Below are positions 8,242-16,947 of a stretch of DNA of 64,000 nt, one piece after another (positions within the stretch are counted from its first letter, which is position 1; each line of letters begins with the position of its first letter). Under the pieces are notes generated by a model, which worked only from the letters and a program-made list of their open reading frames with translations, did no database searches and had not been told where the DNA came from. Source of the DNA: VRUE01 sp963807425 (lineage in GTDB: Bacteria > Actinomycetota > Thermoleophilia > Solirubrobacterales > 70-9); assembly GCA_963807425.1 (NCBI GenBank), contig CAWEBZ010000011.1:1-64000 (forward strand), read 5' to 3'. A program made the position numbers and the translations under genes.

Positions 8242-8280
8242 CTGGGCTCCTCCGCGAGGTTCGGGATCGGGCGGCGAATC

Positions 8281-9453
8281 CTAGTCAAGCACGGGGGTCT
8301 CGGCCTCGCGCAGCTCTGGCGCCGTGATCTCGCGCACCGTGATCTCGATCGGTTCCGGCGGCTCGATCTCCTTGCCGGGGGCGACGCCGAGCTCCTCGAC
8401 CTTGCGCAGCTGCGGCAGCAGCCGGCCCTCCATCGAGCCGACCGCGGAGTTGTAGGCGTTGGTCGCCGAGGTCGAGCCGCTTGCCGACCGTGTCGAAGTC
8501 GGTGAGGAACTTGGCGAAGCGGGCGTGCAGGGTGCCCGCGGCGTCGGCGATCTCGGCCGCCTCGGCGACCATCCGCTCCTGGCGCCAGCCGAGCTCCATC
8601 GTCCGCAGCAGGCCGATCAGCGAGGTCGGGCTGACCAGCAGCACGTTGCGCTCCAGCGCGTAGTCGAAGAGATCGGGGTCGGCGGCGAAGGCGGCGTGCA
8701 GGGCGGGCTCGTTGGGGATGAAGCAGATCACCAGGTCCGGCATCTCGCCGGCCTTGAACTGGCCCTGGTAGTCCTTCGAGCTGAGCGCCGCGGACGTGCT
8801 CGCGGGCCTGCCGCGCGTGGCGCTCCAGGTGAACTCGCCGCTCGGCTTCGACCTCGGCCTCCTGGGCGTCGAGGAAGGCGTCGAGCGGAACCTTGGAGTC
8901 GGCGACGAAGCTGCGGCCCTCGGGCAGCAGGAAGCGGGCGTCGGGGCGCAGCCGGCCGTCTTCGGTGTGCAGCGTCTCCTGCAGCTCGAAGTCGACGTGC
9001 TCGGTCATGCCGGCGATCTCGACGCAGCGGCGCAGCTGCAGCTCGCCCCACTGGCCGCGGGTCTGCGGCTGGCGCAGGGCCTTCTTCAGGCCCGCGGTCT
9101 CGGTGTTGAGGTTGCCGACGGTCTGGCCCATCTGCTCGAGCAGGGTGCGGGTCTGCAGGTCGGTCTCGCCGCGCCGCCGCACCTCTGCCTCGATCTTCTC
9201 CTGGCCCTTGGCGATCCGCTCGGCCAGGGCCTTGATCTCCGCCTGGCGCTTGTCGAGCGTCGCCTCGGCGGCCTGGGTGTCGAGCTTGCGCGACTCCTCG
9301 TTCATCCGCAGCAGCTCGGCGACCGCCTGCGAGGTGGCCTCCTGGATCGCCGGACCGAGGTCGGCTTGAGGTTGCGGCTGCTCGCGCCGCGGAGACGACG
9401 TAGACGAGCGCCGCGGCGAGCACGACGACGGCTATGGCGAGAACGATGGTCAT
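8281..9453 (-). CDS. rmuC: DNA recombination protein RmuC (frame disrupted)
   Basis: RmuC-family protein of about 390 residues: an N-terminal transmembrane segment (MTIVLAIAVVVLAAALVYVV), a coiled coil (about residues 50-130) and the conserved RmuC core with KALRQPQTRGQWGELQL, FLLPEG, DSKVPLDAF, FIPNEPALHAA and NVLLVSPTSLIGLLRT. Three single-base insertions (near 9365, 8790 and 8478) split it into four frames. The C-terminus reads EITAPELREAETPVLD before TAG at 8281. RmuC proteins have a PD-(D/E)XK-like core and are thought to limit recombination at inverted repeats. Confidence 0.82.
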
Positions 9454-9509
9454 CCGACCGATGGTGACGAGGCGAGGCAGACGTACTCGCGCCGCCGAAT
9501 TGCCGCTAC

Positions 9510-9994
9510 TTACGGCAGCAGCACGTCGTTCTGCGAGGAGGTGCGGTACGGGCCGACGGTGAGGCTCACCGGCTTGGCGCCCGGGATGCCGGCGGCGCTG
9601 ACCGTGTAGGCGCCGGTCGGCAGGCTGGCCAGCAGCGAGCCGTTGCCGTTGGCGACCAGCGGGCCGGAGGCCGCGTTCTTCGGGCCCGCGGATCCTCAGC
9701 TTCGAGTCGGCGTCGGTCAGGTTGGCGGCGACGAAGACGACGTCGAGCGGGCGCGTTGGAGCGGATCGGCGGCTGCCCGGCGTGCTGGTTCTGGGGGATC
9801 TGCTGTCTCGGTTCGGGGCCGACGGCGATCCGCGGCGGCTGCACGGTGATCGCGTCCTCGGTGATCGTGACGCTGACCCGGGTCGGCGGCTGCGGTCGCG
9901 GTTCGTTGGCGTGCTCTTCGGCGCCGCAGCCGATCGCGGCCAGCGCCAGTCGCGCCGAGGACGCAGCCCGCTGCGACGACTCTGCCTCTCCCAC
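9510..9994 (-). CDS. Putative lipoprotein (frame disrupted)
   Basis: A protein of about 160 residues with a short hydrophobic N-terminus ending in a lipobox-like LAAIGC, then a Pro/Gln-rich spacer, then a beta domain (APLDVVFVAANLTDADSKLR ... GPLVANGNGSLLASLPTG ... VSLTVGPYRTSSQNDVLLP, TAA at 9510-9512). Single extra bases near 9752 and 9683 break the frame. The C-terminal part resembles carboxypeptidase-regulatory/transthyretin-like beta sandwiches in outline (GxYTVSA). I assign no function. The N-terminal start is uncertain. Confidence 0.5.
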
Positions 9995-10012
9995 GACCCA
10001 TCGCGGCGGAAT

Positions 10013-10970
10013 CTAACCGAAGGGCAAGTCGACTACGCGAGCCGTAACGCCATCTTCACCTACGGCGAGCTCCGCGCCCGGCTCCGCCTCGCGGCGCAGG
10101 ATCGCCAGCGCGATCGGCTCCGAGAGCGGGGGAGATGCAGCTGCCGCCGATCCGCCCGACCTCCTTCTCGCCGAGCTTCAGGAGCGCCGCGCCGGGCGCG
10201 CGGGGGCGCTGAGGCGCAGGCCGCGCAGGTGGCGGTTCGGCTTGCCCTTGTAGTGGAGGCGGGCGACGGTCTCCTGGCCGATGTAGCAGCCCTTGGTGAA
10301 GCTGACCGCGTCCTCGACGATGCCGGCCTCGGCGGGCATCGTCTCGGCGCCCATCTCGGCGCCGAAGCGGGGCGTCCCGGCCTCGATGCGGAGGATCTCG
10401 GCGGCCTCGGCGCCGACCTCGACCGCGCCTGCATCGGTCAGGGCCGCGCGCAGCCGCTCGGCGTCGCCAGCAGCGGCGATCAGGTCGATGCCGACCGCGG
10501 TGCCGACCGCGAGGCAATCGACTCCGCCGACGCTGAGCGCTTCGCAGGCGTGCTCGGGGAGTGGGGGCGCGCCGGCGATCTCGGCGCTGCGGGGGCCGAT
10601 CAGCGAGAGGATCGCCCGCTTCTCGGTCACGTCCTCGAGCTCCACCTCGCGGCCGATCTTGTACATCTCGAGATGACGGCGTGCGGCCGCGAGCGCCTCG
10701 GGCTCGGTGTCGATCCAGAGCTCCTCCGCGGCCAGGCCGCAGTACCCGCATGTCGGCCTGCATGTGCCCCTTGCGGTCGAGCAGCGCCGCGTAGCAACCC
10801 TCGCCTGGCTCGAGCGCCTCGATGTCGTTGGTCAGCTGGCCCTGCAGGTACTCGGCCGCATCCGGTCCGCTCAGCCGCAGCTTGCCGCGGGCAGAGCGGT
10901 CGAGCAGCCCGCACTCTTCGCGCAGCTGCCGGTACTGGGCGTCGAGCTCGACTGTTGGGGTCTCGGTCAC
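10013..10970 (-). CDS. ygfZ: Folate-binding protein YgfZ (frame disrupted)
   Basis: A GcvT-like tetrahydrofolate-binding protein used in iron-sulfur enzyme maturation. The N-terminal AEYLQGQLTNDI and the diagnostic KGCYIGQE motif (near 10285) with HLRGLRLS are present. The C-terminal beta domain ends PLSEPIALAILRREAEPG ... VVDLPFG with TAG at 10013-10015. The frame shifts near 10738, 10190 and 10145. The protein would be about 315 residues, normal for the family. Confidence 0.8.
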
Positions 10971-11075
10971 CCCTCGATTCTAGGAAGCGCGTATCGGGGG
11001 CGGTGGGGATGACCCCGAACGAGCCTCCCCGCTGTTGCGAGAGAGGGGCCATCCCCCTCGCCCCGCGTGCCGTCT

Positions 11076-11114
11076 TTTAGATGTGCCAAAATCTGATTTA
11101 GACGTGTCGAAATC
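11076..11114 (+). promoter_or_regulatory. Two 18-bp direct repeats, candidate MntR/DtxR-family operators
   Basis: TTTAGATGTGCCAAAATC (11076-11093) and TTTAGACGTGTCGAAATC (11097-11114) match at 15 of 18 positions and are 21 bp apart, two helical turns, so they face the same side of the DNA. Each has the TTTAGR-N4-YC-AAA look of DtxR/MntR-family sites. They lie at the start of an operon whose third gene encodes an MntR-like regulator, which suggests metal-dependent autoregulation (inferred). Confidence 0.55.
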
Positions 11115-12219
11115 ACCTGAGGACGAGACGACCAAGCAGGGCCACCGGCTCAGCAGGCGCAGGCTGCTGGGGAGCGCGGCCGTGGCGGGGGCATCCCTGC
11201 CGCTCCTGCACGAGCTGGTTCCCCACCAGGGGTTGCATCACGCGGTCGAAGGGGCGAGCGCTTCGACCGCGCATCAACACGGCTCCGCCGGCGATCCCGC
11301 CATGGCGGGCATGGCGGGGATGCACTCCCACAACGACTTCGCCGGTGGCGCCGACGTAGACCACCGCGCCAACGGCTTCGACCCCTCGGCGATGGTCCGC
11401 GACTTCGACTGGGGCAAGACGCGCCGCCTCGCCAGCGGCCGGGTCCTGCGCGAGTGGGAGATCGTCGCCACCGACAGGGAGATCGAAGTCGCCCCGGGCG
11501 TCAAGTACGCGGCCTGGACCTACAACGGGCGGGTGCCGGGGCCGACCCTGCGCTGCCGCGAGGGCGAGCGCTTGCGGATCCGCTTCGGCAACGGCTCCTC
11601 GCATCCCCACACGATCCACTTCCACGGCATCCATCCGGCCTTCATGGACGGCATGCCCGGCATCGGCGAGGGGATCGGCGGCGGCCTGATCGCGAGCGGC
11701 GAGAGCTTCACCTACGAATTCGACGCCGAGCCATTCGGGATGCATCTCTACCACTGCCACGCGACGCCGCTCGCCGCGCACATCGCCAAGGGTCTCTACG
11801 GCGCCTTCATCGTCGATCCCAAGCAGGGCAGGGAGGACGCCGACGAGCTGATCATGGTGATGAACGCCTTCGACACCAACTTCGATTTCGGCAACGAGAT
11901 CTACGCGGTCAACTCGATCGGCTTCCATTACGCCAAGCACCCGATCGTGGTCAAGCAGAACGAGCTGGTGCGGATCTACCTGATGAACATCGTCGAGTTC
12001 GACCCGATCAACTCGTTCCACGTCCACGCCAACTTCTTCAACTACTTCCCGACCGGGACCTCGCTGCAGCCGCTCGAATTCACCGACACGATCTCCCAGG
12101 TGCAGGGCCAGCGGGGGATCCTCGAGCTGCGCTTCCCCTACAAGGGGCGCTACATGTTCCACGCCCACAAGACCGAGTTCGCCGAGCTGGGCTGGCTCGG
12201 CTTCTTCGAGGTCGTCTGA
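11104..12219 (+). CDS. Two-domain multicopper oxidase, Tat-exported
   Basis: A multicopper oxidase of about 371 residues with a twin-arginine signal (SRRRLLGSAAVAGASLPLL). A His/Met-rich stretch (HQHGSAGDPAMAGMAGMHSH) follows. Domain 1 has HTIHFHGIH and HLYHCHATPLAAH; the only Cys flanked by His is here. Domain 2 has NSFHVHANFF and FHAHKTEF without a type-1 Cys. This is the two-domain layout with the type-1 copper in domain 1. The substrate is probably a metal ion such as Mn(II) or Fe(II), given the ZIP and MntR-like genes that follow with TGATG overlaps. GTG at 11104 or 11083 could start it. Confidence 0.82.
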   Translation: MSKSPEDETTKQGHRLSRRRLLGSAAVAGASLPLLHELVPHQGLHHAVEGASASTAHQHGSAGDPAMAGMAGMHSHNDFAGGADVDHRANGFDPSAMVRDFDWGKTRRLASGRVLREWEIVATDREIEVAPGVKYAAWTYNGRVPGPTLRCREGERLRIRFGNGSSHPHTIHFHGIHPAFMDGMPGIGEGIGGGLIASGESFTYEFDAEPFGMHLYHCHATPLAAHIAKGLYGAFIVDPKQGREDADELIMVMNAFDTNFDFGNEIYAVNSIGFHYAKHPIVVKQNELVRIYLMNIVEFDPINSFHVHANFFNYFPTGTSLQPLEFTDTISQVQGQRGILELRFPYKGRYMFHAHKTEFAELGWLGFFEVV

Positions 12220-13427
12220 TGGAGGCGCAGGGGGCGGTCTCCGAGCGTCCGGGCTCTCGCGCTCCGGTCTGGCTTCTGGGGCTGCTGCCGCTGGCCCTGA
12301 TCGCCGCCGCGATCGGCGCCTTCGCCCTGCTCGACGCACCAGGCCTCGCCGAGCGCAACGGACCGCCGCTGGAGGAGCTGACGGTCGAACGGACGATCCT
12401 GCACCCGGGCGAGATCGAGCTGACCGTCGCCAACGACGGGCCCGACGCGGTCGACATCGCGCAGGTGTCGGTCAACGACGCCTACGTCAACTTCGAGGCG
12501 AGCTCCCGGGAGGTGGGTCGCCTCGGCTCGACCACGATCACGATCCCCTACGACTGGATCGAAGGCGAGGCTTACGAGATCTTCCTGCTCACCTCGACCG
12601 GGGGCACGGTCGAACACGCGATCGACGTCGCCGCCGAGACCCCGGGGACGGACGCCGGCTTCTTCGGCCTGATGGCTCTGCTCGGCATCTACGTCGGCGT
12701 GATCCCGGTGGCCCTCGGGATGCTCTGGCTGCCCTTCGTCCGCCGCATCGACCGCCGCTGGGTCCAGTTCCTGCTGGCGCTGACGGTCGGCCTGCTCGCC
12801 TTCCTCGCGATCGACGCGGTGCAGGAGGGGGTGGAGATCGCCCAGGCCGGCCCCCAGGCTTTCGGCGGTGCCGCGCTGGTCTTCATCGGGGCGCTGGTCG
12901 CCTACCTGCTGCTGGCCGGGATCGATGGCTACCTGAATGCACGACGGGAGCGGGCCGCGGCGCGCGATGGCGGCGCCGGCGGGATGCACCTGGCGCTCCT
13001 GATCGCGGTCGGCATCGGCCTGCACAACCTCGGCGAGGGGCTGGCGATCGGCTCCGCCTACGCGGTCGGGGCCCTTGCGCTCGGCGCCTTCCTCGTCGTC
13101 GGCTTCGCCATCCACAACACCACCGAGGGACTGGCGATCGTCTCGCCTTTGGCCTCCGAGCCCCCCGGCATCGCCCGCCTGGCCACGCTGGGCCTGATCG
13201 CCGGGGCGCCGGCGATCCTCGGCGCGGCGATCGGGGCCACCGCCGTCGACTCCAGCATCTCCGCCTTCCTGCTCGGCATCGGCGCCGGGGCGATCGCCCA
13301 GGTGATCCAGCAGATCGTGCCTTCGATTCGCGACCGCGCGGGGAGGGCTCTCTATCCGCTCAGCGTCGCCGGCGTCCTCACCGGCCTGGTGCTGATGTTC
13401 GTCACCGGCCTGCTGGTGAGCATCTGA
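12219..13427 (+). CDS. ZIP-family metal transporter with an N-terminal beta domain
   Basis: A 402-residue membrane protein. A first transmembrane helix (WLLGLLPLALIAAAIGAFALL) is followed by an extracytoplasmic beta domain of about 100 residues (TVERTILHPGEIELTVAND), then the ZIP bundle. The metal-path motifs HNLGEGLAIG (about 268) and HNTTEGLAI (about 298) are those of helices IV and V in ZIP proteins. The beta domain resembles a cupredoxin-like fold in length and strand pattern but has no clear copper ligands. It is coupled by TGATG to the oxidase upstream and to the regulator downstream, so oxidation, transport and regulation are linked. Confidence 0.82.
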   Translation: MEAQGAVSERPGSRAPVWLLGLLPLALIAAAIGAFALLDAPGLAERNGPPLEELTVERTILHPGEIELTVANDGPDAVDIAQVSVNDAYVNFEASSREVGRLGSTTITIPYDWIEGEAYEIFLLTSTGGTVEHAIDVAAETPGTDAGFFGLMALLGIYVGVIPVALGMLWLPFVRRIDRRWVQFLLALTVGLLAFLAIDAVQEGVEIAQAGPQAFGGAALVFIGALVAYLLLAGIDGYLNARRERAAARDGGAGGMHLALLIAVGIGLHNLGEGLAIGSAYAVGALALGAFLVVGFAIHNTTEGLAIVSPLASEPPGIARLATLGLIAGAPAILGAAIGATAVDSSISAFLLGIGAGAIAQVIQQIVPSIRDRAGRALYPLSVAGVLTGLVLMFVTGLLVSI

Positions 13428-13906
13428 TGGGCGCCGCCGGCGCCGATCCGCGCTCCGGGCGCCAGCCCCATACCGAGGCGATCGAGGACTACGCGAAGGC
13501 GATCTACGCGATCTCCCGCAAGCGGGAGGGACCTGTTCTCAACGGTGAGGTCGCCGAGCGGCTGGGGGTGACGCCGGCCACCGCGACCTCGATGCTGAAG
13601 CGCCTCGCCGGGCTGGGCCTGGTCGACTACCTCCCCTACAAGGGAGTGACCCTGACGCCGGCGGGCGAGAAGGTGGCGCTGGAGGTGATCCGCCACCACC
13701 GCCTGATCGAGGCCTACCTCTCGGAGGCGCTCGGGATGCCCGACGATCGCGTCCACGAGGAGGCCGAGGTGCTCGAGCACTACATCTCCGAGGAGCTGGA
13801 GCTGCTGATCGCGGCCAAGCTGGGCGAGCCCAGTCACGATCCTCATGGCACGCCGATTCCCGGCCCCGATTTGCAGCCGCCGGTCGAGAGGGAAGAGGCG
13901 CGGTGA
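13427..13906 (+). CDS. MntR-like DtxR-family metal-dependent regulator
   Basis: A 159-residue regulator with the winged helix at about 37-85 (NGEVAERLGVTPATATSMLK) and the dimerisation/metal domain after it. There is no C-terminal SH3-like domain. The metal ligands follow the MntR pattern rather than DtxR/IdeR: D21 (MntR D8), H91 (H77), E114, E117 and H118 (E99, E102, H103). The DtxR Cys/Met ligands are absent. The MntR E11 equivalent is Lys. Mn2+ sensing is therefore the better guess. It closes the oxidase-ZIP operon and probably represses it through the repeats at 11076-11114. Confidence 0.83.
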   Translation: MGAAGADPRSGRQPHTEAIEDYAKAIYAISRKREGPVLNGEVAERLGVTPATATSMLKRLAGLGLVDYLPYKGVTLTPAGEKVALEVIRHHRLIEAYLSEALGMPDDRVHEEAEVLEHYISEELELLIAAKLGEPSHDPHGTPIPGPDLQPPVEREEAR

Positions 13907-13909
13907 TGG

Positions 13910-14398
13910 ATGCAGCGGCGAGCTGAGATTCGCGTCGTCTCGCGTCTGCGCGCCGACTCCACGGCAGTCTGGGGGCGCGCAATGAGCGAGGAGGGGATCA
14001 ACGCCGAGCTCGGCCCCTGGATGCGGATGACCGTTCCCCGTGGCGTGGAGAGCCTCGACCTCGAGACCGTCGAGCCGGGCCGGCTCGGTCGCAGCTGGGT
14101 GCTGTTGTTCGGATTGATCCCCTTCGACTACGACGACATCGGGCTGGAGCGGATCGACCGGGGACGCGGCTTCCTCGAGCGCTCGACGATGCTCTCGCAG
14201 CGCCTCTGGGAGCACGAACGGACGATCGAGCCGGTCGAGGAGGGAATCTGCACGATCACCGATCGCGTCGCCTGGGAGCCCCGCCTGCCCCTCCCGGGCC
14301 GCCTGCTGCGGCCCCTGTTCGGGGCGATGTTCCGCCACCGCCACAGGCAGCTGCAGCGCCACTTCGGAGGCGAGGCAATCGCCCCCTCCAGCGACTAG
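13910..14398 (+). CDS. SRPBCC/polyketide-cyclase-like protein
   Basis: A 162-residue protein with the strand-helix pattern of START/SRPBCC ligand-binding proteins: RAEIRVVSRLRADSTAVWGRAM at the start and a long C-terminal helix (LLRPLFGAMFRHRHRQLQRHF). The ligand is unknown. The ATG overlaps the end of the regulator gene within a few bases, so it may be the last gene of the oxidase-ZIP-MntR operon. Confidence 0.6.
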   Translation: MQRRAEIRVVSRLRADSTAVWGRAMSEEGINAELGPWMRMTVPRGVESLDLETVEPGRLGRSWVLLFGLIPFDYDDIGLERIDRGRGFLERSTMLSQRLWEHERTIEPVEEGICTITDRVAWEPRLPLPGRLLRPLFGAMFRHRHRQLQRHFGGEAIAPSSD

Positions 14399-14409
14399 GC
14401 TTGCTTGCC

Positions 14410-14772
14410 GTGCCGCTTGCCGATGACTTCCAGCAGGTGCTCGACGCGATGCCGCCCGATTGGACGGACATCGAGCTCGACCTGCGGATCGACGACGAGA
14501 GCCAGTACGTCGATACCGCGGTTGCGCTGAGCCAGGTCAACGCGCAGCCGTACTCGGAGGCGGATTGGCACTGGCGCCTGCTGGTCGCCCACAGCTTTGG
14601 CCACGCCGCGGCGGCCGAGACCGTCAAGGGCGTGCTGGCCAAGCTCGACGCCGACGGCGTCAGCGGAGAGATGGCGCTGCGCGAGGTGCGCGAGGGCCGG
14701 GCCGAGGTCGTGCAGATGTGGGGCCGGCCGGAGAGCGTTCGCGAGGAGTTCCGCGAACGCCGCTCGCTGTAG
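14410..14772 (+). CDS. Hypothetical protein
   Basis: An acidic soluble protein of about 120 residues, without signal or membrane segment, starting VPLADDFQQVLDAMP. It contains YSEADWHWRLLVAHSFGHAA and a C-terminal charged helix. I do not recognise it. A TTG three codons upstream (14401) is an alternative start. It lies in a run of closely spaced plus-strand genes. Confidence 0.5.
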   Translation: MPLADDFQQVLDAMPPDWTDIELDLRIDDESQYVDTAVALSQVNAQPYSEADWHWRLLVAHSFGHAAAAETVKGVLAKLDADGVSGEMALREVREGRAEVVQMWGRPESVREEFRERRSL

Positions 14773-14775
14773 CCA

Positions 14776-15093
14776 GTGGCCCGGGTCGTCGCCGTCGTCG
14801 CGGATCTGATGCTGGCCAGCCGGGTCCAGGAGAGCCTGCGGGCGGCTGGTCACGAGGTCGCGGTCGTCCCGGCCCTGCCGGATCCAGTCGACGCCGATGC
14901 GATCGTCTGCGACCTCGACTCGGTCGACGCCGCCGCGGTGGTGGCGAGCGGGGTCCCTGCCCTCGGCTTCTACTCGCACGTCGATGTCGAGACGAAGCGT
15001 GGGGCGGAAAGCGCGGGTCTGGACCTGGCGGTGCCGCGCTCGCGGATGGCGCGTGAGCTTCCCGAGCTGGTCGAGCGGCTGCTCAGCGACTGA
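14776..15093 (+). CDS. Receiver-like (degenerate CheY-fold) protein
   Basis: A 105-residue protein with the beta-alpha alternation of a response-regulator receiver domain (VVAVVADLMLASRVQESLRA ... AIVCDLDS ... GVPALGFYSH). The phospho-acceptor-like Asp in CDLD is present but the second acidic pair and the Lys are not clear, so phosphorylation is doubtful. GTG start, 4 bp after the preceding stop. It overlaps the convergent gene by 11 bp. Confidence 0.5.
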   Translation: MARVVAVVADLMLASRVQESLRAAGHEVAVVPALPDPVDADAIVCDLDSVDAAAVVASGVPALGFYSHVDVETKRGAESAGLDLAVPRSRMARELPELVERLLSD

Positions 15094-16045
15094 GCTGGAA
15101 GGCGGCCTCGACGTCGAGCGGGCGCTCGAGCAGGCCGTGATCGAGATCCCAGTGCGCCCAGCTGCGCAGGACGGCTGGGTCGAAGGGGGCGGGGCGGAGG
15201 TCGGGCAGTAGTGCCTTCAGCTGCGCCGCCTGATCGGCGCGGTCGAGGCTGGGGACCGCGTCGATCATGTCGTCGAGCGCCTGCTCCGGGTTGCGAGCGG
15301 CGAGCTCGTACCCCCGCGTGGTCGCGTCGACCATCGCGCGCACGAGGTCCGGGTCTCGCTCGATCGTCTGGCGCGTTGCGGTGAGGATCAGCTCGGGGTA
15401 GGGCGGCGCTCCGTAGCGGTCGACCTTGAAGACGCGGATCGGAATCTCCTGACGTCGCAGCGCCACTCCCTCGGCGTTCCAGAACCCCGTTGCGGCGTCG
15501 ACCCTGCCTGCGGCCAGAGAGGAGACCGCGTTGAAGCCGATCGTCACTCCGTTCGACCTGAGCCGGATCGCCACCGTCGGCGCTCACCTCGGAGTCGACC
15601 ACCGCTTCGTCGGAGGGCAGGCCGGTGACGCCGACCGTGTGGCCCTCGAGATCGCGCGGGCGGCGGACGGGCCCCTCGTCGCGGGCGATGACCGAGGCCA
15701 GCGGTCGCTGCACCAGCGGCATCGTGCCGACCAGGTCGAGGCCGCGCTCGCGGGCGATCCCGAGGTCGTGGATGTCGAGGATCGCGAACTCGACACGACC
15801 GGCCTCGAGCAACTTCGGCCCATCGCTGGAGTCGCCCGGTTGGCGGATCGTCAGGTCGACTCCGGCGCCTCGGTAGATAGCCCTGCTGCTCGGCCGCGTA
15901 GATGCCCGAATGGACCGCGTTCGGGATGAAGTCGAGCACCAGCACCACGCCGCGAGGCGCGCCCGGTTCAGCGCCGTCCTCGCCGCAGCCGGCTGCGCCG
16001 GCGAACAGCAGGGCGGCCGCCAGCAGCGCGGCTACCGACTCTCAT
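15083..16045 (-). CDS. NMT1/THI5-like ABC transporter substrate-binding lipoprotein (frame disrupted)
   Basis: A periplasmic binding protein of about 320 residues. The N-terminus is a lipoprotein signal (VAALLAAALLFAGAAGC), followed by LVLDFIPNAVHSGIYAAEQQ, which is the classic opening of NMT1/THI5-type pyrimidine/riboflavin/nitrate binding proteins. Next come GRVEFAILDIHDLGIAR, SVIARDEG and TGFWNAEG. Single extra bases near 16035, 15870 and 15570 break the frame. No ABC permease or ATPase is adjacent, so the transport partners lie elsewhere. A thiamine-precursor or related heterocycle is the likely ligand (family knowledge). Confidence 0.78.
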
Positions 16046-16058
16046 TCGGCGGCGGAGC

Positions 16059-16087
16059 TTAAATAGTTCGTCCGATCTGGGTAGACT
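16059..16087 (+). promoter_or_regulatory. Candidate promoter of the aquaporin gene
   Basis: TTAAAT and TAGACT separated by 17 bp in the otherwise GC-rich divergent intergenic region; a good ribosome site (AGGAGGA) and GTG follow at 16125. The -35 match is weak. Confidence 0.35.
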
Positions 16088-16124
16088 GCCGCGCGGCCAG
16101 TCGAACCGGGATTAGGAGGAGAGC

Positions 16125-16892
16125 GTGCAGGAACGAGGACTTGCGGCATACCTTGCTGAGTTGATCGGCACCTTCTTGCTGGTGTTCTTCATCACCAGTG
16201 TCGTGGTGCTATTCGTCTCCACTGGCGAACAGGCCTCGTTTGGCTCCGACTTCGCCGCTATCGGCCTCGTCCATGCCTTCCTTCTCTTCGGGCTGATCGT
16301 CATGTTCGGCGTGGTCAGCGGTGGACACTTCAATCCCGCGGTGACTCTGGCGGCGATGGCAATCCGGCGGATATCGGCGCTCGACGGCGTCATCTACATG
16401 CTCGCCCAGCTCTCAGGTGGCGTGCTGGGCGCGCTGCTCTGCAAGGGGCTGCTGCTCGACGAGGGCCGCGCGACCAACTACGGCGCCGCCACGGTGAGCG
16501 GCATCCTCGGCGGCAACATGCAGGGGATGATCGTCGAGGCGCTCGGAACCTTCTGCCTGGTCCTGGTGATCCTCGCCGCGGTCTTCTCCCGCAAGAGCTT
16601 CAAGGAGTGGGCGCCGCTGGCGATCGGCACGACGCTTGGCTTCATCGTGATAGTCGGCGGTCCGCTGACCGGCGGCTCCTTCAACCCGGCCCGCTGGTTC
16701 GGTCCGGCGCTGGTCGGCAACGAGTGGGGAGGAGTCTGGCCCTACCTGGCGGGCCCGATCATCGGAGCCCTGCTGGCTGCAGCCGTCTTCCGCTTCGTGA
16801 TCGAGAAGGGCGGTCTGGCCCCGACCGAGCCGGCCGAGCCGGTGCGGCCGCCGGTCGAAAAGTACTCAGAGCGCGCCGCCAAAGCGGGCTGA
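16125..16892 (+). CDS. Aquaporin / MIP-family channel
   Basis: A 255-residue, six-helix channel with two half-helix NPA motifs: GGHFNPAVT (about 67-75) and GSFNPARW (about 183-190). The residues around the second NPA include an Arg directly after it, as in the selectivity filter of MIP channels. Water versus glycerol selectivity cannot be decided by eye. AGGAGGAGAG lies just before the GTG start. It is followed by a strong hairpin terminator, so it is monocistronic. Confidence 0.9.
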   Translation: MQERGLAAYLAELIGTFLLVFFITSVVVLFVSTGEQASFGSDFAAIGLVHAFLLFGLIVMFGVVSGGHFNPAVTLAAMAIRRISALDGVIYMLAQLSGGVLGALLCKGLLLDEGRATNYGAATVSGILGGNMQGMIVEALGTFCLVLVILAAVFSRKSFKEWAPLAIGTTLGFIVIVGGPLTGGSFNPARWFGPALVGNEWGGVWPYLAGPIIGALLAAAVFRFVIEKGGLAPTEPAEPVRPPVEKYSERAAKAG

Positions 16893-16899
16893 GTAGCGA

Positions 16900-16926
16900 C
16901 CGCCGGGCCTCGTCGAGGCCCGGCGG
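16900..16926 (+). terminator. Rho-independent terminator-like hairpin after the aquaporin gene
   Basis: An 11-bp perfect stem CCGCCGGGCCT / AGGCCCGGCGG with loop CGTCG, followed by CTTTGC. Confidence 0.7.
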
Positions 16927-16947
16927 CTTTGCAGTAGCTTGGGCGAC

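Noticed and set aside
12150..13115. Long minus-strand frame opposite the ZIP transporter
   Set aside because: Charged low-complexity translation without domain; the plus strand carries clear ZIP motifs.
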